A DNA stretch of 64,000 bases from Dillenia suffruticosa (GCA_033439265.1 JAVTVX010000029.1:937501-1001500), one strand, 5' to 3'; shown: positions 42,577 through 55,824, counted from the first letter of the stretch. Notes: generated by a model from the sequence alone, not told the origin. Numbers and translations: made by a program.

Positions 42577-43974
42577 TACTTGATGTCTGGAAGTTTGCCC
42601 ATACAGAATGAACCAAAGTTCAACTTGCTCCGGGGTCCACCCTTTCTTCATTAGAACTACAAGATCGATAATTAGCATAACAACCGAGTCTGATTATTAA
42701 AACAGGATAGAATCATTATAATGGCTGATCTACGAGAGCCAGTGTGAGGTGGTTGGCTCACAGTGGCTAAATCAATTAACTTGGTGGAACTAGGCGACTT
42801 CTCAGTTCTTGAATTCCAGACCAAAGCTATCTGCACCTTTCCTGCAACACAAAATCTCGTTATTCAGAGTCCAAGAAGCAAAAGTTCCATTTCATGACAA
42901 GAGAATAGGAAGTAACCATTTTTATATCTTTCTGATGCAGGAAGTGATGTGTTGCATGTGGCAACGGCCATCTGCAGAAGCAAATCGCTAAATGTTGTTG
43001 AAACCCTCCATATGCCGAGGTCTCAACTTCTTAGTACATTTCAGGTGGGATCTTATATCAAATGATTTAGTCAAACCTGAACGTATTGAAGTTCACCAGT
43101 CCCCTGATCTTCATCATAAGGTTCCACATGTAACTGACGAATACCTAAAATACCAGAAAACATAGACACAGTAAAACAATTGCAATACAACCTTTACCCA
43201 CCAGACCCACTTAAGAAACCATAGACTAAAGGGTAAATAAAACATACCCATTTTGAGAAGCTCGACCGCCGAATTAATGCTGGGATGATGAGCTGCAAAC
43301 AATCATAACAAACCTTAAAATCAATACTGAACAACAAACGAACTAAACCTAAGACTAATTATGTCCTGGTACAAATTGCAAATGCACAACCTTTATAATA
43401 TGGGAAATCAACAACATCATGAGTCCCTTCTTGATAAAGACCAATTAAGGGCATAACTGATGAACCTCGAACTGCGAGTTTCACGCGACATCGCCAAACC
43501 CATTTCACCCAAAGAAAAAAAAATTACATAATCACAAAACCTAATTGAGTGATTCAAGAAGCATAACTTTATTCAAAATAATTTATAAAAAAAAAAAGTT
43601 TTAGTTTAGAAAGTTACCAATCTGCAACTGTCAAATGTGAAATCGGAGACCCCAATATCCGCGAAGAATTTAGTAACTTCATCAAGAATTTTTGGATGGT
43701 GGAGATTGAACTCATCCGTACATCCTGAGCACCTGAAAATTTGGGGAAAAAAACACGAATTAAGTACAAATTTAACATTTATGTATTTGAGAGAGAGTGG
43801 GGATTACGATTGGAAGTGTTGGCACTGGAGTGCGCAGGTTAAGGAGGGAGGAGGAGTGCCAGCGTGAGGTTTTGGAGAGAACGAGGTTAGTAGCGGCTGC
43901 GGAGAGGGCAGAGGAGACGATTGAGTGAGGACGGCGGAGGTGGTGATGCGAGAAGTGATGAGAGAGAGAGACAT
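42577..43974 (-). pseudogene. 5' fragment of a duplicated RNA methyltransferase gene (exons 1-8)
   Basis: Copies exons 1 to 8 and the promoter of the gene at 19.4-23.8 kb; the start codon corresponds to 43974-43972. It is cut off at the end of exon 8, before the SAM loop, DPPR motif and catalytic Cys, so it cannot be an enzyme. Single-base length changes relative to the source also occur in exon 8 (about 42,616) and elsewhere. The promoter region is kept and could still be transcribed. Confidence 0.9.
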
Positions 43975-44099
43975 GTGCCTCCGGAGATAGAAGATTGACG
44001 GGGGGTTTCGTGGCGGGAACTGTAATGGATAATACCCTCCCCCCCCCCCAAAAAAAGAAATAAATATCTCCGGCAGAAATTTGGTTTTATTATTATTTT

Positions 44100-45100
44100 T
44101 TTTACCTTAAACGAATAGCATTGGGCATCAACATGCCTAGCTTGGGTATCTATGACCTGAATTCTCCTGGAATGACTTAACTGGTACTATTCCTTTGTCC
44201 ATAGGTAAGATAACGAACCTAACATCTTTCATCGTTTCAAACAGTCACCTGCCCGGAGAAATTCCTCTGATTGGGGATGACAAACCAAATCTTTACATAG
44301 CAGACATGGCAGACAACAGTTTATCAGGCCAAATACCAACCTGGAGTCTTCTCATGTTCTTGGCACCACGCGGTAACAATCTTTCAAGGGCAATCCTTCT
44401 TCATTTGAGGCAGGCAAACAGATGACTAGACTTGATCTGGGAGAAAACAGAATTTCAGGGAAACTCCCATTGTGGATAGGAGAAAAGATGCCCCTTGAGA
44501 TACTTTCTTTGGACAACCAAAGAAAGAAATGTTTTGCACCACACAAACTTTCAACCAAGTGAACCTCTATGAGTCTTTTCGGCCACCATAGTTACCAGGC
44601 GCAGTCATATTGAATACCTACATAGGCGGAAAGATCAGATCATTGTTATGGGGGTTTCACAAATAAGTCTTGGATGCTTTCTCAAGCAAAGGGAGAGATA
44701 AATTTCCAAAGTCTTCCACTAACACGGATCTAACTTCCTGTGCAGAATCCATTAAGTCTTCCATGGAAAAAATGGGAGAAATTCAATCTCCCTACTTAGC
44801 ATATTCCCATTAGCATAGCTCAGCATGGCCAAAAAATGGAAAATGCATTGACTTCAGCTCAGAAACTTGGCTTTCATTTCCTCAAGTCTCCTGCAGCTTG
44901 CCAACCATAGTCGACACAAAAATGTTCGTCTGATAACTACCATATGAAACTCAAATACTTTCTATAATAGTGTGAGACTGACCACCAAAGTTAACCCAGC
45001 GAAACTAGCATATCCCCTACCTTCTTAAGGTCACATGTTTGAACCCAAGAAGACCCGAGTCCAAGTCCGTTTTTGCAGTAAAACAAAAACGGTGCGCATG
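44100..45100 (+). pseudogene. RLP relic f (duplicate of relic a)
   Basis: Closely follows 24,040-24,960, including the pieces MSIGKITNLTSFIVSNSHL and [19 protein letters not shown], which are better preserved here than in relic a, so the two have decayed independently since the duplication. No signal peptide or membrane segment. Confidence 0.8.
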
Positions 45101-45943
45101 AGTCCATCCCATGATCTAGCAAGTCCCATTCTTATCCGCCGATTCTTTGATTCTTAATTTTCATTTTAAGGTACATCCAATTTTTTTTTAATGGACCTAT
45201 AATTAGTTCGAAATGAATTAGTGAAAACTAATAAATTAACTATCGAATATAAGTCAATCAAGGAAAAAAATAAAAGACAATCATTCGAGTCTATTCACTT
45301 TATTAATAATCGAATGAGATTAGTTTTTTTTACTGTTTTCAATAAATTGTATAAAATATAATTTTTGAACAATGAATCAAAAGAAATCTTTATAGCATCT
45401 AGGTCCGACTACTCAGAAGAGCTGGGACTAGTGTTTGTTGTTGGGAAAATTTAGATTTCTCTAATCGAGTTTAAAAATAAAAAATTTTGAACAAAAACTG
45501 TAGTTTTTACTTATCAACGGTCACAAAAATATTTATTTGTTTTAACGTGGGCTGAGTCCAAATTTGAAGGCATCCGCCTAAAACTCAGCTCTAATCGAAA
45601 CCTCACAATTTCCTCATGATTCCTCACAGATGCTTTTATTATTCACCATCGGACGGGCACAAGGTCAGAGTTTCAGGTGTCCTTGAACTGGCTAACAAAG
45701 CCCGATCGAGGGCTGAGCGTGAACCTCGGTGAAGTCTTGCATGAGGTGTCCATCATAGCCAAGCTATCTCCATGCAAACATACACAAAAACAGAATAAAA
45801 AGTTTTAAGCCTAGTAGGCCATCTTATGGGTACTCCCAGACACCAGGGAAATTAACGTCTAAACTGAGCCCAAAGAAGCGCTTGACAACTAAACAACAAT
45901 ATTAGTTAAGAGGTTTATACACTAATGCAACACTAAGAGACTA

Positions 45944-48900
45944 TCGAGTTTGATGAAAAGAATTCCCCTTTCAGTTTGTAATTAAATTTAGCTACTTTCC
46001 AGTAAGCAGCAAGCATTAATTGTGGCCTTTTCATCAATAAGGATATAAAAGCAGTTAAGTGAATCTTTGGAAATGATCATGAACTCACAAAGCCAAACGA
46101 GGAAATCAAAATTTTAAGGAAACCAAAATTTTAAAAAAAGTGCAGTTGTCGAACTAGTAGCATATACGATAAAAGTAAGTGTGGGTCATAAACAATCTCC
46201 TATTCAGCATAGTTGTCACATTGCAGATTGCCAACCAGCATTTGTTCAAATACTGCAGTTGCATAGCATGCTCCTGGAAATCCAGAAGTAAATTGAAAGA
46301 GTTGCTTAACATGCAATTTCTTGTAAGCTACAGCTGATCAAACTAAATGAAAAGGGCTAGAACCTGTATCAACAAAAATCTTCATGTTCATCAGGTTCCG
46401 GACTCGTTGATCATGAAAAACCAATATTCCCTCCAAAATAATGACATCCGATGCATTTACCTGAGGAAATCATTCAAATGTCAAGTTAAGAATAAACCTA
46501 TTTTGGCACAAGAACTTCTCCATAAGCATAAGGTTAAAGCAATGTATGGCTGGGGAGAAAAGCTTACTTCTTAATATTTTTCAAGTTATACCTGCCTAAA
46601 ACTTTCTGAACATCGGCGATGATTCTTGAAATCATAAATTGGAACATGGACAGATTGTCCTAAGTTTAGCTTTTCAATACATTCCAAAAGCTGCTCAGTG
46701 TCAAAAGCATCTGGAAAATACCCAAAAGATAAATAAATAAAAAATAATCTACGTCTGACTCTTCAGGAGAAAAAAATCTAAAGTGTTCCACAAAAATGTA
46801 CCAGGATGATCAAAACTATACTCATGCACCCGCTCAGACCCTTCAGCCGTCAAACCATGGTAAAATGAATCCTACATGATAGCAACGCAAAACACATAAC
46901 AAATTGGATTCAAATAACTAATCAGTTATAAAATATGTGCACGCATAAGCGTGTGTATACATATTCATATATATTAGGTTAGAATCTCAATGCACTGGAT
47001 CATATTCTCTTGTTGGTTGGAGAACATCACATTAAAGTTGTGCCAAAGAAGGTTTTCATATAGCAATGTCATTTGGACCCAAAAGGAAAGGTCAACGACT
47101 GTGAAAAAAACCAATGTTGCAAAGTTTTATTGGAACACTAACATTAAAATTATCAATCATATCCTTTGGACCCAACAACAAAATCTACGCCATATTGGAT
47201 TAACCAATTGAACATTAGTACGACTTGTTAATTTTTCTTTTCCAGACCATGTAGCATTACTCATTAAAAAGGAAAAAAAAAAAAAAAAGGCCCAAAGAAC
47301 GAATTCACAAAATTCCATGCCATTTTGGTGTTGTGAAAAAGACCAGTGATACCATGCCACTTAACATTTTCTCCATTTGGGTCTATGCATTTATGTCTTT
47401 GAAGTTATGAGGTGTTATTTAACATCTAAATCCAAAATTTACCTTTTCAGTTGAATTGAATGCAAGAATTTACAGTTGGGAAAGTGAAATTCAATTCAAT
47501 GAACCGCAAGAAAGAAATGAATCAAACATGTTAGTTTCACATTTAAGAAAAAATCATATAATAAAAGTTAAGTTAGAAAACCTGATTAACAAGAACAACT
47601 CTATGATCGTGAAGTTGTTGAATGATCATGTCACACACTGTCGTCTTTCCCGAAGCCGTACCTCCCGAAACCCCTAAAATCAAGAACTCAAGTTAGCCGA
47701 AAAATGATATTCATACTACAGAGAGAGAGAGAGAGAGAGTCACCGATGACGAAAGGCTCTTTGGGAGAATTGGCATCGATTTGGGTTGCTGAAGAATAAG
47801 AAGCAGTAGGAGTAGAAGAGGAATGTCGAGGAGAAGAAGAAGCAGAAGAGAGAAGACCGTCGAGTCGGAGACCGGAGAAGTGAGGTCCCGATGCCTTCTC
47901 CCTCACGTAATCTATCGCCATCGTCTCCTCGGCATTCTCTCTCTCTTCTCTCTCTCTCTCTCTCTTCACGACAAAAAGACCTGCAGTTCTTCAAGAATCT
48001 GTCTCTCAAAATGGAGTTCAAGAAGACCGTATAAGTAAGATCGCATAAGGTAGTTTCGGTAGCTATCCTCTTTTCCGGGCCCGTATTAGCATGTTTTCTC
48101 TTTTATTCCTTTTTGGACAAAAGTACAATTTTACCCCTCCAAGTGCCTTAACTTTTTTCCCATATGCACATCTTCCCTAAAAGGCTCTATTAAATTTTAC
48201 AATGAAAATCACGTACATTATTAATTCTTTATTTATAAATTTATTTTTAATTTTTAAAATTAAAATCCGACTGAATTTAAATCTAAAATTTGACAAACGT
48301 GAGAGCTGAGGATGATCAAGGGAGGAGAATGAATCAATGGTTAGAGATGTTTGATGTTGGATTCGTTAACGGGATGCTAAGGTTATTTTTTTTGCACTAT
48401 TTTAAATACCGTAAAAGGAAAAAAAAAATCATTAGAGATAGATTAATTTAAATTCTCTAAGAAAAAATGTTATCAGAAACAGATTAATAAAATCATCTCT
48501 ATAAAATTGAAGAATTTTATGAGTCTGTTTTTAACATTTTTTTTGAATCATTGAAAATAATAAAAAAAAAAAAAACAAACAACGCATGCTTTAACCCAAC
48601 TTCAAACATCTTGAACTAGATTTCATCTTCTATCGACCATCTTCGCTCTTAGTTCATTGGATTCTATTCTATCAACTTTCAATTCTAAAATTTAAAAGTA
48701 AATTTATTAGAAAGATTAATAATTCAAATATTAATTAATTATTTTTTGTTTCAAGCACATGCGTTCCCAAATGTAACGTACCTTGACCAACGGAGTTTTA
48801 GGTCTTCAAAACTGGAGGGAGGTATTTGCAAAGCGCCAAAGTTTAATGGGCCAAATTGCAATATTGATTTCTTCTTTTGGCATTTTGGGCCATTAGCAGT

Positions 48901-49033
48901 TTGAAAGCACGAATGGCAAATTCGAGAGAATAACTTTTTTTGGTGAAAAAAATCGAGAGAATGAGGCCTCACATATTCCTATCGTACGTCCTACCTGCCC
49001 AATTGGTGCTTTTTTATTTTTTTATTTTCTTCT
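45944..49033. repeat. Duplicate arm B (copy of 38,749 to about 42,003)
   Basis: Starts at the junction with TCGAGTTTGATGAAAAGAAT, matching 38,751 onward in the same orientation, and continues through kinase exons 5-1 and the 5' flank. The two sources of arms A and B are about 12.7 kb apart, so the copy lacks that stretch. Confidence 0.9.
46363..47935 (-). pseudogene. 5' fragment of a duplicated uridine kinase-like gene (exons 1-5)
   Basis: Copies exons 1-5 of the 14-exon kinase gene, including the P-loop exon, then ends in intron 5 at the duplication junction. One base is missing just after the original ATG (ATGCCGAGGAG instead of ATGCCGGAGGAG), so that ATG is out of frame, although the internal ATG of MAIDYV keeps the frame. 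The UPRT half and half of the kinase are absent. A non-functional gene fragment with promoter kept. Confidence 0.9.
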
Positions 49034-49761
49034 TTCGGCATTTTGGATCATAAACAGTTCCTGAATATGTAATTATCTTAATTTTTTATTCTTAAAAAAA
49101 CCCATGGGTTTTGGTTTTACCCGCGGGTCACAAGATTTCCGGTTCTAACGTAATTAACTCGTGGGTTTGGTTCGGTTTAATATACAAATGGTATTTTAAT
49201 CGAATCGACGAGTCGGTCAGATTCCAATGGTATTGTGCTTCACATTAGTCTAAATATTGCTAGAATTTTCTAATATTTGACACAAAGCTCCTAATGTTTT
49301 TTACATTTGGTGTTGGAGCCAAGAATCTTACACATTGGGCCGGTGGTGAAGGTGAAAGGGAAGGGTGCTAATAGCGTTTTTGAGCCTAAAAGTTTCACTA
49401 ATACCGTTAAAATTTTTTGAAATACTGTTTGTTTTTTTAAAAATAATAACTTTTATCGAGTGTGCTCCTACGTACGGCTACGAAGTTGAGCTCGCGCCTC
49501 TTCCATGCTAGGGCCAACAGCAATACAAGCAAATGGCAGACTTTATTGTGATTGGATGATCAAATCTATTATATTTTCTGTAAATTTTTTTTTTTTTTTG
49601 GGGCAAAATTATTGAGAAATGTGGAAAAGTGGACTAACCATATAACAGCACCAAAGCTTGATTCAAAACTTAACAAAAAATATTTTTATTCTGAATTTTC
49701 ATTTTAAACATGCCAAATAAATACTCCAGTGTCATTAAAATATTCCATAACAGGACTCAAT
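49034..49761. other. Intergenic, no gene seen
   Basis: Contains GGTTCGGTTTAAT-type proline-codon-like low-complexity sequence around 49,100-49,180 and a T-run followed by G-run at 49,589-49,602. Function unknown. Confidence 0.4.
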
Positions 49762-50425
49762 TCACATGCCATAACATAAGATGTTCAAGATAGAGACCAC
49801 CGCAGCCAAAGCAAGAATTGCAGCAGAAGATGTGAAAGAGCTGGGTGATGCTAAAGAAGTTGATGCTGGCGAAAAAGAAGATCGAGAGGAGGAAGATGAT
49901 GATGATGATGATGATCCTGTAGTAGAAGGGGATGCATCTGCAGAAACAGTAGTGATCTTCAGCTTCATGCCTTGGTCACAATGCCCGAGTGTGCCACAAG
50001 CGAAGTATCGCGTGCCAACCTTGTTCAACTTCACCACATCACTCCCATCATTCATGGAGTTCACTGCGCTGCCTAAGTCACAGTTTTTGTATGCAGTTTC
50101 ACTAGGTAGCTCAACCACACTATGTAATCCCGTCGTGTACTTGAACACTGCATAGTTAATGAGGATCAGATTTAAGGGCATAATTTCAAAGACACCCATT
50201 TTTCATTTTGCTAAATAAAGGTTAAAAACAAGAAATTTAAGGACATATATGCATACCAAGGTGATCCCCCACTTTGAATGTTTGTGCAGATGACCATGAA
50301 TTGAAGTCTGTGGATTCATCCCAACCTTGAGTTCCTCCAATAACATGTTGAGTTGCTAAGGTCTTTCGTTGTATGGTCAATGCAACAAAAGCTAATGCCA
50401 AAAACCCTCTGCAAAAGCTCTTCAT
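49762..50425 (-). CDS. Phytocyanin, uclacyanin-type, GPI-anchored
   Basis: Two exons, 50425-50257 and 50147-49762 (phase-1 intron), 184 residues. A signal peptide (about 1-24) precedes TQHVIGGTQGW. The cupredoxin domain has copper ligands His65 (GLHSVV), Cys107, His112 and Met117 in CGTLGHCDQGM, with the usual disulphide between Cys79 and Cys113. An axial Met rather than Gln places it with uclacyanins rather than stellacyanins. A Ser/Thr/Pro-rich stretch (about 128-162), likely glycosylated, leads to a hydrophobic C-terminus (ILALAAVVSILNIL) that fits a GPI-anchor signal. It should be an extracellular blue copper protein of unknown substrate. The position next to the kinase gene matches, from memory, the cupredoxin gene At3g27200. 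I chose the ATG at 50425 over the one 18 bases upstream because it starts the signal peptide directly. Confidence 0.93.
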
Positions 50426-50497
50426 TGTCACACGCGCACGCACACGGGACTAATTCGCTTACTCTTGGCCTTGATGAAAAGGTCTTGATGTGTGTTC

Positions 50498-50505
50498 TTT
50501 ATATA
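50498..50505 (-). promoter_or_regulatory. Probable TATA box of the phytocyanin gene
   Basis: TATATAAA on the minus strand, 73-80 bases before the ATG at 50425, a normal plant spacing for a short leader. Confidence 0.55.
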
Positions 50506-50928
50506 TTTGCGTCAGAAAGACTTAAAATAAATAAATAAATAAATCCTCTTCTATAAGCAAACACCCATTTCTGTTCATGACTTGACAGCATTCTTAAAGT
50601 ATTCAACAACCATACCAGAACTTTCTTTTCTTTTTCTTTTTCTTTTTTTTTTGCCCTTTCAAATTGGCAAATAAGGAAGTATATGACGTGTGAAGCATGG
50701 CAAGAAAGATGTTTAGTATTTGGACTGTCCGTGAAGCAAAAAAGGAAGTTGCCTTAGTAGTTATGGAGTCTTGGAGTTGAAACTAAGCTATCCTGAGAGT
50801 ACACATTTATTTATGACAAGAGCAACTGGAAGGTTGTTATTTATACAAAAATGAAGTAGAAGATGGATTGTGTACCTAGAAAAAGGATTTGGTGAAATGT
50901 TGTGATCATTATCTAATAAGATCGGTTA

Positions 50929-51085
50929 CACTACAAGAAAAAAAAAAAAAAAAAAAAGACCTTTACTAGAGGTCAAAAACCACCGGTAGAGACCCCAAAA
51001 ACTACCAGTAAAGAGTGTGGGGTCTTCTGTAGCTGTCAATATTTTCACTAGCTATGCTCGAGCCAGTGAAGGGCTATGCCAGCGG
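50929..51085 (+). mobile_element. CACTA (En/Spm) transposon end fragment
   Basis: CACTACAAGAAAA is the canonical CACTA-superfamily terminus. It is followed by a poly(A) expansion and subterminal repeats in both orientations (CTTTACTAGAGGT and ACTACCAGTAAAG, near inverse of each other). I see no second terminus within the next few kilobases, so it is a solitary end or a decayed non-autonomous copy. Confidence 0.7.
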
Positions 51086-51341
51086 CCAAATGACCACTGA
51101 TCTGAATATAATTTTTATATAACTATATCATTACTTTCAATATATATAGCACAATAAAAGATAAATATAATCTATTTCTGCATGTGACCTGTGGTTACAT
51201 CGAAATCTGTTTAACCTCCAAGTAGAGAAATACAAAAACGAAGCTCATACTTTGATGTTTAAGATGCCATTTATGGGACTTACAGTATAAGTTTTTTTCC
51301 CACTGCAAGTACAACATTGTTATTACATCATCAAGATGCCT

Positions 51342-54300
51342 CTATTGATAGCGTCTGAAGAATGTGATGACAGCATTATACACAAGATCCTTAGCATTGA
51401 CTCCCATAATGAAATCCGCATGAGCATAGTCCTTGATGAATTGAATGGTGAGCTTGTCCGAGTCATGGAGCTTAAGAGCATCAAGCAAAAGCCCTACATC
51501 GCTTTCATCGGAGAGAGCATCTTGTCCTCCGTAGCTAAGGAAGAGAGGAAGATCGTGAGGGATGTTCGCCAAATTGTACACGGGAGGCTTCCATTCTCCA
51601 TAATGTTCCACATTATAATCTGCATTCCCATAGTCGAATTTTGACAGAATCCCATCTCTAACAGCTGCAAATATTCATGTCAAAAGAAATGTCATCCATA
51701 TTTAGTCATTTCTATTAGAGGTCATAACCCTAGAAAACACAGGCTAATAATCAGGCCCGCGGGCTCAAATAAGAAAACATACAAACAAAGCGCAATCCTG
51801 AACATGCAATGGCATGCCCAGGACTCGATGAACTTTGGTTGAAACTTACTCTGAGCCAAATGAACCATATTCTTGGTTGCAGTTGACTGAGGTTCGTTCT
51901 TCAAGAAGTATTCAACCGTAGAAGCATTAAGACAGCAATTTTTACCTGGATACAGAAAGCATTAGACTAGCAGAGGCGGAATGCAATTGGGCACCTGCCC
52001 CCTCCCTTTAGCCTTGATCTAGTATGATTTTATGATGTACAATTAATATTAAATGGTTGAGAAAAACTATTGATTTATACCAGTAAGTGCCGACATCAAA
52101 TCATAGCAATCAACCCCAGGATAGACACATAGAGACTTCAGAAAGTTGGCTACAGGCTCCCTGCCATAATCAACAAATAATCACAATTCGAACATAGTTT
52201 GGCAAATTTTCTGATAATTGTTACTTTAATTTCCAAGTGATACACATACCCTTTTGGATTGAACTCTGCCATACCAAACAGAGTTGTGATCTGATGCCAA
52301 AAATTGCCAAAAAAAAAAAAGAGGTTGTAATTAGAAAGATTATATGAACTGCATTAATGTATATAGGCATGTGATTAGAGAATTATAAACACCTCTCCAA
52401 GAAATGATTTGGCAGCGAGGATGCCGAGGGTGGTGGTCATGTGGCTCAAATAAGCCACAGGGCTTAATAAGACTGCTGATTTGAGTCTGTCCACCAGTCT
52501 GCCTTCTGAGAATGATGCCAATGCTATTAAGGTTCCCTATTAGCACAATAAGAAATGACCTTAATAACCAAAATGAAATTGTCTAATCCAACTTAGCAAT
52601 ATATGAACTCACGCATATGTTCACTTTGATTAGTTATCTTAGATCTAATATCACTATCTCTTAGCATATTCTGCATTCGATGCATAATCAAGTGTAAAGT
52701 CAGATATTTATATCAGGAGAAGTATAATATGCATTTGAGATTATAATTTCAGATCGAACAGCATTCGACATATATAATTTTTCTTTTAAAGTTTTAGAAA
52801 CGATTTTGTCTGCCATACTGAAGTATTGAAGTTTTGTTTTTTCACATACATAATGTCACGTAGGTCGAATTTTTAATAAAATTTTATATGATCATTTGAG
52901 AAAATATAGATTATGGAAAGAAAAGTGGTATCGATACTTTCTTTTTCTTACCAATGAATGCCCAACATAATGGATCTTCTGCCCTGTTTGGCTGTAGACA
53001 ATATCGAAAGTGGCTGGCAAGTCATGTAGCACGAGTTCATCCCACGACCAATCCCAGTATTCCTGTCAATATCAAGTTTTGTTTATTCATTACAACCCAT
53101 TTAATTCATTTTCAAGAAAATTCATATGGAAAAAAAAATAGTACACCACAAGAAGAAAAAGAGAGAGAGAGAGAATTTACTTAGTCATCAAGGGGTCTGT
53201 GACTCTGATCGACAAAATTAAAAATTTGGTGGCATAAAAATATTTAAATTAAAAAGAATATTATAAAATGAAAATACAACGATTATTATCTTACTTACAG
53301 CTAAAATTAGAATTTTTAGAGTTGTATAATTTTAAATCGATAAAAAAAAATCTTCTCGGATTAATATAACTATAACTTAAAATTCGATTTAAAAAGAAAA
53401 GAAAAAACTCACAGGCTTAGCTGGATCAAGATGGGCATGTCGACGACTAAATCTGGTGCCTCGAGTATTAGCAATCCACACATCAAAGCCATTATCAGCC
53501 AAGATGAGGGGCAGATTTTGCTCGGGAGGATTCAAGAGCCATGTCATGCCATCCTGCCCACAACACACCATATCAAAAACCCCACCTCCCTTCATTATCT
53601 CTGTGGCCATACATACCATACCCACACACAAAATATCATGCAAATTGTCCTAAGTAGTACTGAGCTTATGTTGATTGAATGGTGTGGCATTTTTTTATGA
53701 AACCAAACAAAAGAATGACAAAAAAATCACAGAAGTCCATGCAGTACACAGAGAGAGAGAGAGATTTTGAAGATTGCAAGATATTGTTTGAATTTTGGGT
53801 CCAGGGTGTGGGGTTAGAAAAAGAGGCAGAGATGGTGCATTATTTTGTGGACTGTCGGATACGTTTTTATGCCTTGGTAATATAAATTTTCACATTTCTA
53901 TGCTACGATTATGCCCAAAGATTTTGAAACGTATGGTTAGTTTTGGTAATATAATTAATATATTTTTGAAATAAAAGATATTGGAAAGGGTACATTTAAA
54001 TTAAAATTATTTACCATCTATTCTCTTGAAATATCCCAAATTCCACCAAAATATGTCATTGCTCCCTTTCGGAGTTCGAGTTATTTGGTATTTAATAAAT
54101 TTATATATAGTACGTTATTTAGGAAGCATAGGTCGTTCTAGTTAAAAAGAGTAATATATAGAAATTATAAATTAAGAATCAAATGATCAAATTTTATATA
54201 GTTGTCTAAATTAGCTAAACAATTAATATTTATTAAATTTTGAATAATATCCCCAAAAGAACAGTTTAGTAGTTATAATCCTTTATTCTAATTCGATGAT

Positions 54301-55824
54301 TACAGATTCAAATCTCGATATAATAAAAAAATTAAATTTTGAATAATTTTTCATTGGTCGGATAAACTTTAAAATCAAATACAAAAATTTTAAAACATAC
54401 GAAAGTAAACTTTCATGTTATATTTGATTTACTTGATTTTTGATTCATGAAATCTATTTGCTATTATTCAATTGAAAATATAAAAAAGAAAAAAGAGGGT
54501 ACCCCTTTTGTTCCATGCATGAAGCCGTCATCTTCTTATATAAAGTTGCTTTAATTTTCAACTATTTTAACAGAAATATATTTCTTTTTCCTTGTCAGAT
54601 GTATTTAATCATGTGACAATGCCAAAGCTAATGCCACCTATACAACTTTAGGGCCCATAATTTGGCAAAGCCAAAACTTAAGGCCTCTCTTTATTTGCTC
54701 CTTTTGAAAGGTTAAAGCACCCCCTTCCACATCTCCCTATCTTTAGGGTGGGTACTGCATACTAAAACTTGGTCATACCCACAACTCAAAATCCATGTCT
54801 TGTTTAAATTTAAAATTTCGAAAAATAAAACCTTGCAAATGGGGAGATTCAGGGTCACTTATTACAATTTGGGATTAGTGTAAGGTAACTTATTATTCGA
54901 ATTAATCAACGATGGCTAGTCTAATGGGAAGAACTATATTGAGAAAGTCCAACGACAGATCGAGTCGAATTAATCGGATTACGCCTCCAGATAATGGATA
55001 GTCAAAATACTCAAAAAAAAAAAAACTTATTATTCAAATTAGTCTTTCTTATTTCGTGTCAACCAAGGGTGGACCTATATAGGGTCTAGGATGGATAATT
55101 GTACTCCCTCAATTTTATAAAATTTAATTAGTATTTATGAGTCATATATATTTTGCATGTCCTTAACTATAATTTTGTACCCTCTGGCTATCTGCGGATT
55201 GAACAAATATTTTATAAATTTTTTGTACCATTTTTCTGGATTTTGGGTCCGCCTCTCCTGCCGGCCCTAAAAATGTGTGTGGGTAACAATAGGGTAGTGT
55301 CATTTTTTTTTCCATAAAAAGGGTAAAATGGCTTTAAACGCATGCTCCCACTCTATTTTTCCTTTTTTTTTGGGGGGGGGGGGTTTAAGAATTGTAAGTT
55401 GATCTTTTAAATGATCCAAATTCAGAAAATCACACTTACAACAAGAACCCCATGTTGTATCAAGACTGGTTGCCTCTTCTCTCCACCGCCACCGGCACGG
55501 CCTTCCGGTATTCTTTGCACACTGAGAATGTATCCATCATCAGTTCTTACCTGCAGATTCAATCACAGTGTCACAATTTCCGGCATATATAGAAAAAGAA
55601 AATGGAAGGTCTTATCTTACTTCAAATTCCTGGCATTTATAGCCATGCACTAGAACAGCAGCAGCGCATAGACCAACTTGTTCGGGCGGAGGAGGGGCGG
55701 CGCTCTTCATTACCCCAAATGAGCCACGGTTCGCGCCAAAGACTTGCGGTGGCGGCTCGACCAAGATGACTAGAATTATTGATAAGCACAATGTGGCAAG
55801 ATTGAACGAGCTGTGGAGAGACAT
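51342..55824 (-). CDS. Secreted acid lipase (triacylglycerol lipase 2 / MPL1 type)
   Basis: Nine exons on the minus strand: 55824-55621, 55550-55440, 53553-53413, 53062-52952, 52536-52393, 52290-52250, 52160-52081, 51945-51850 and 51664-51342, 416 residues, equal to family length. A signal peptide (LATLCLSIILVILVEP) is followed by the AB-hydrolase lipase N-domain (CQEFEVRTDDGYILSVQRIP, spanning a splice), the oxyanion/strand region VLIQHGVLVDGMTWLLN, and NGFDVWIANTRGTRFSRRH. The catalytic triad reads Ser188 in GHSLG (split by intron 4), Asp358 in YGGQDALSD and His391 in DYAHADF. By family it hydrolyses neutral lipids or esters in the apoplast or vacuole; Arabidopsis MPL1 is aphid-induced. Intron 2 (55439-53554) is about 1.9 kb and free of recognisable genes. 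Confidence 0.95.
54908..55026 (+). mobile_element. SINE-like repeat relic (family S) in lipase intron 2, internally deleted
   Basis: GATGGCTAGTCTAATGGGAA joins directly to a later block, ATATTGAGAAAGTCCAACGA, then GAATTAATCGGATTACG and a 13-A tail, so the middle (AGATCTCTTAACTAAG box) is absent. It lies opposite to the lipase gene's transcription. Confidence 0.55.

Larger units (their letters stand above)
42577..45943. repeat. Duplicate arm A (copy of 22,427 to about 26,060)
   Basis: Runs collinear with the source through methyltransferase exons 8 to 1, the promoter, RLP relic a and the RLP 5' flank, with a deletion of about 350 bases corresponding to 25,015-25,375. It ends at a sharp junction at 45,943. 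By eye, identity is in the mid-90s per cent. Confidence 0.9.

Noticed and set aside
49781-50155. 124-codon plus-strand frame with poly-Asp
   Set aside because: Antisense of the Ser-rich phytocyanin tail.
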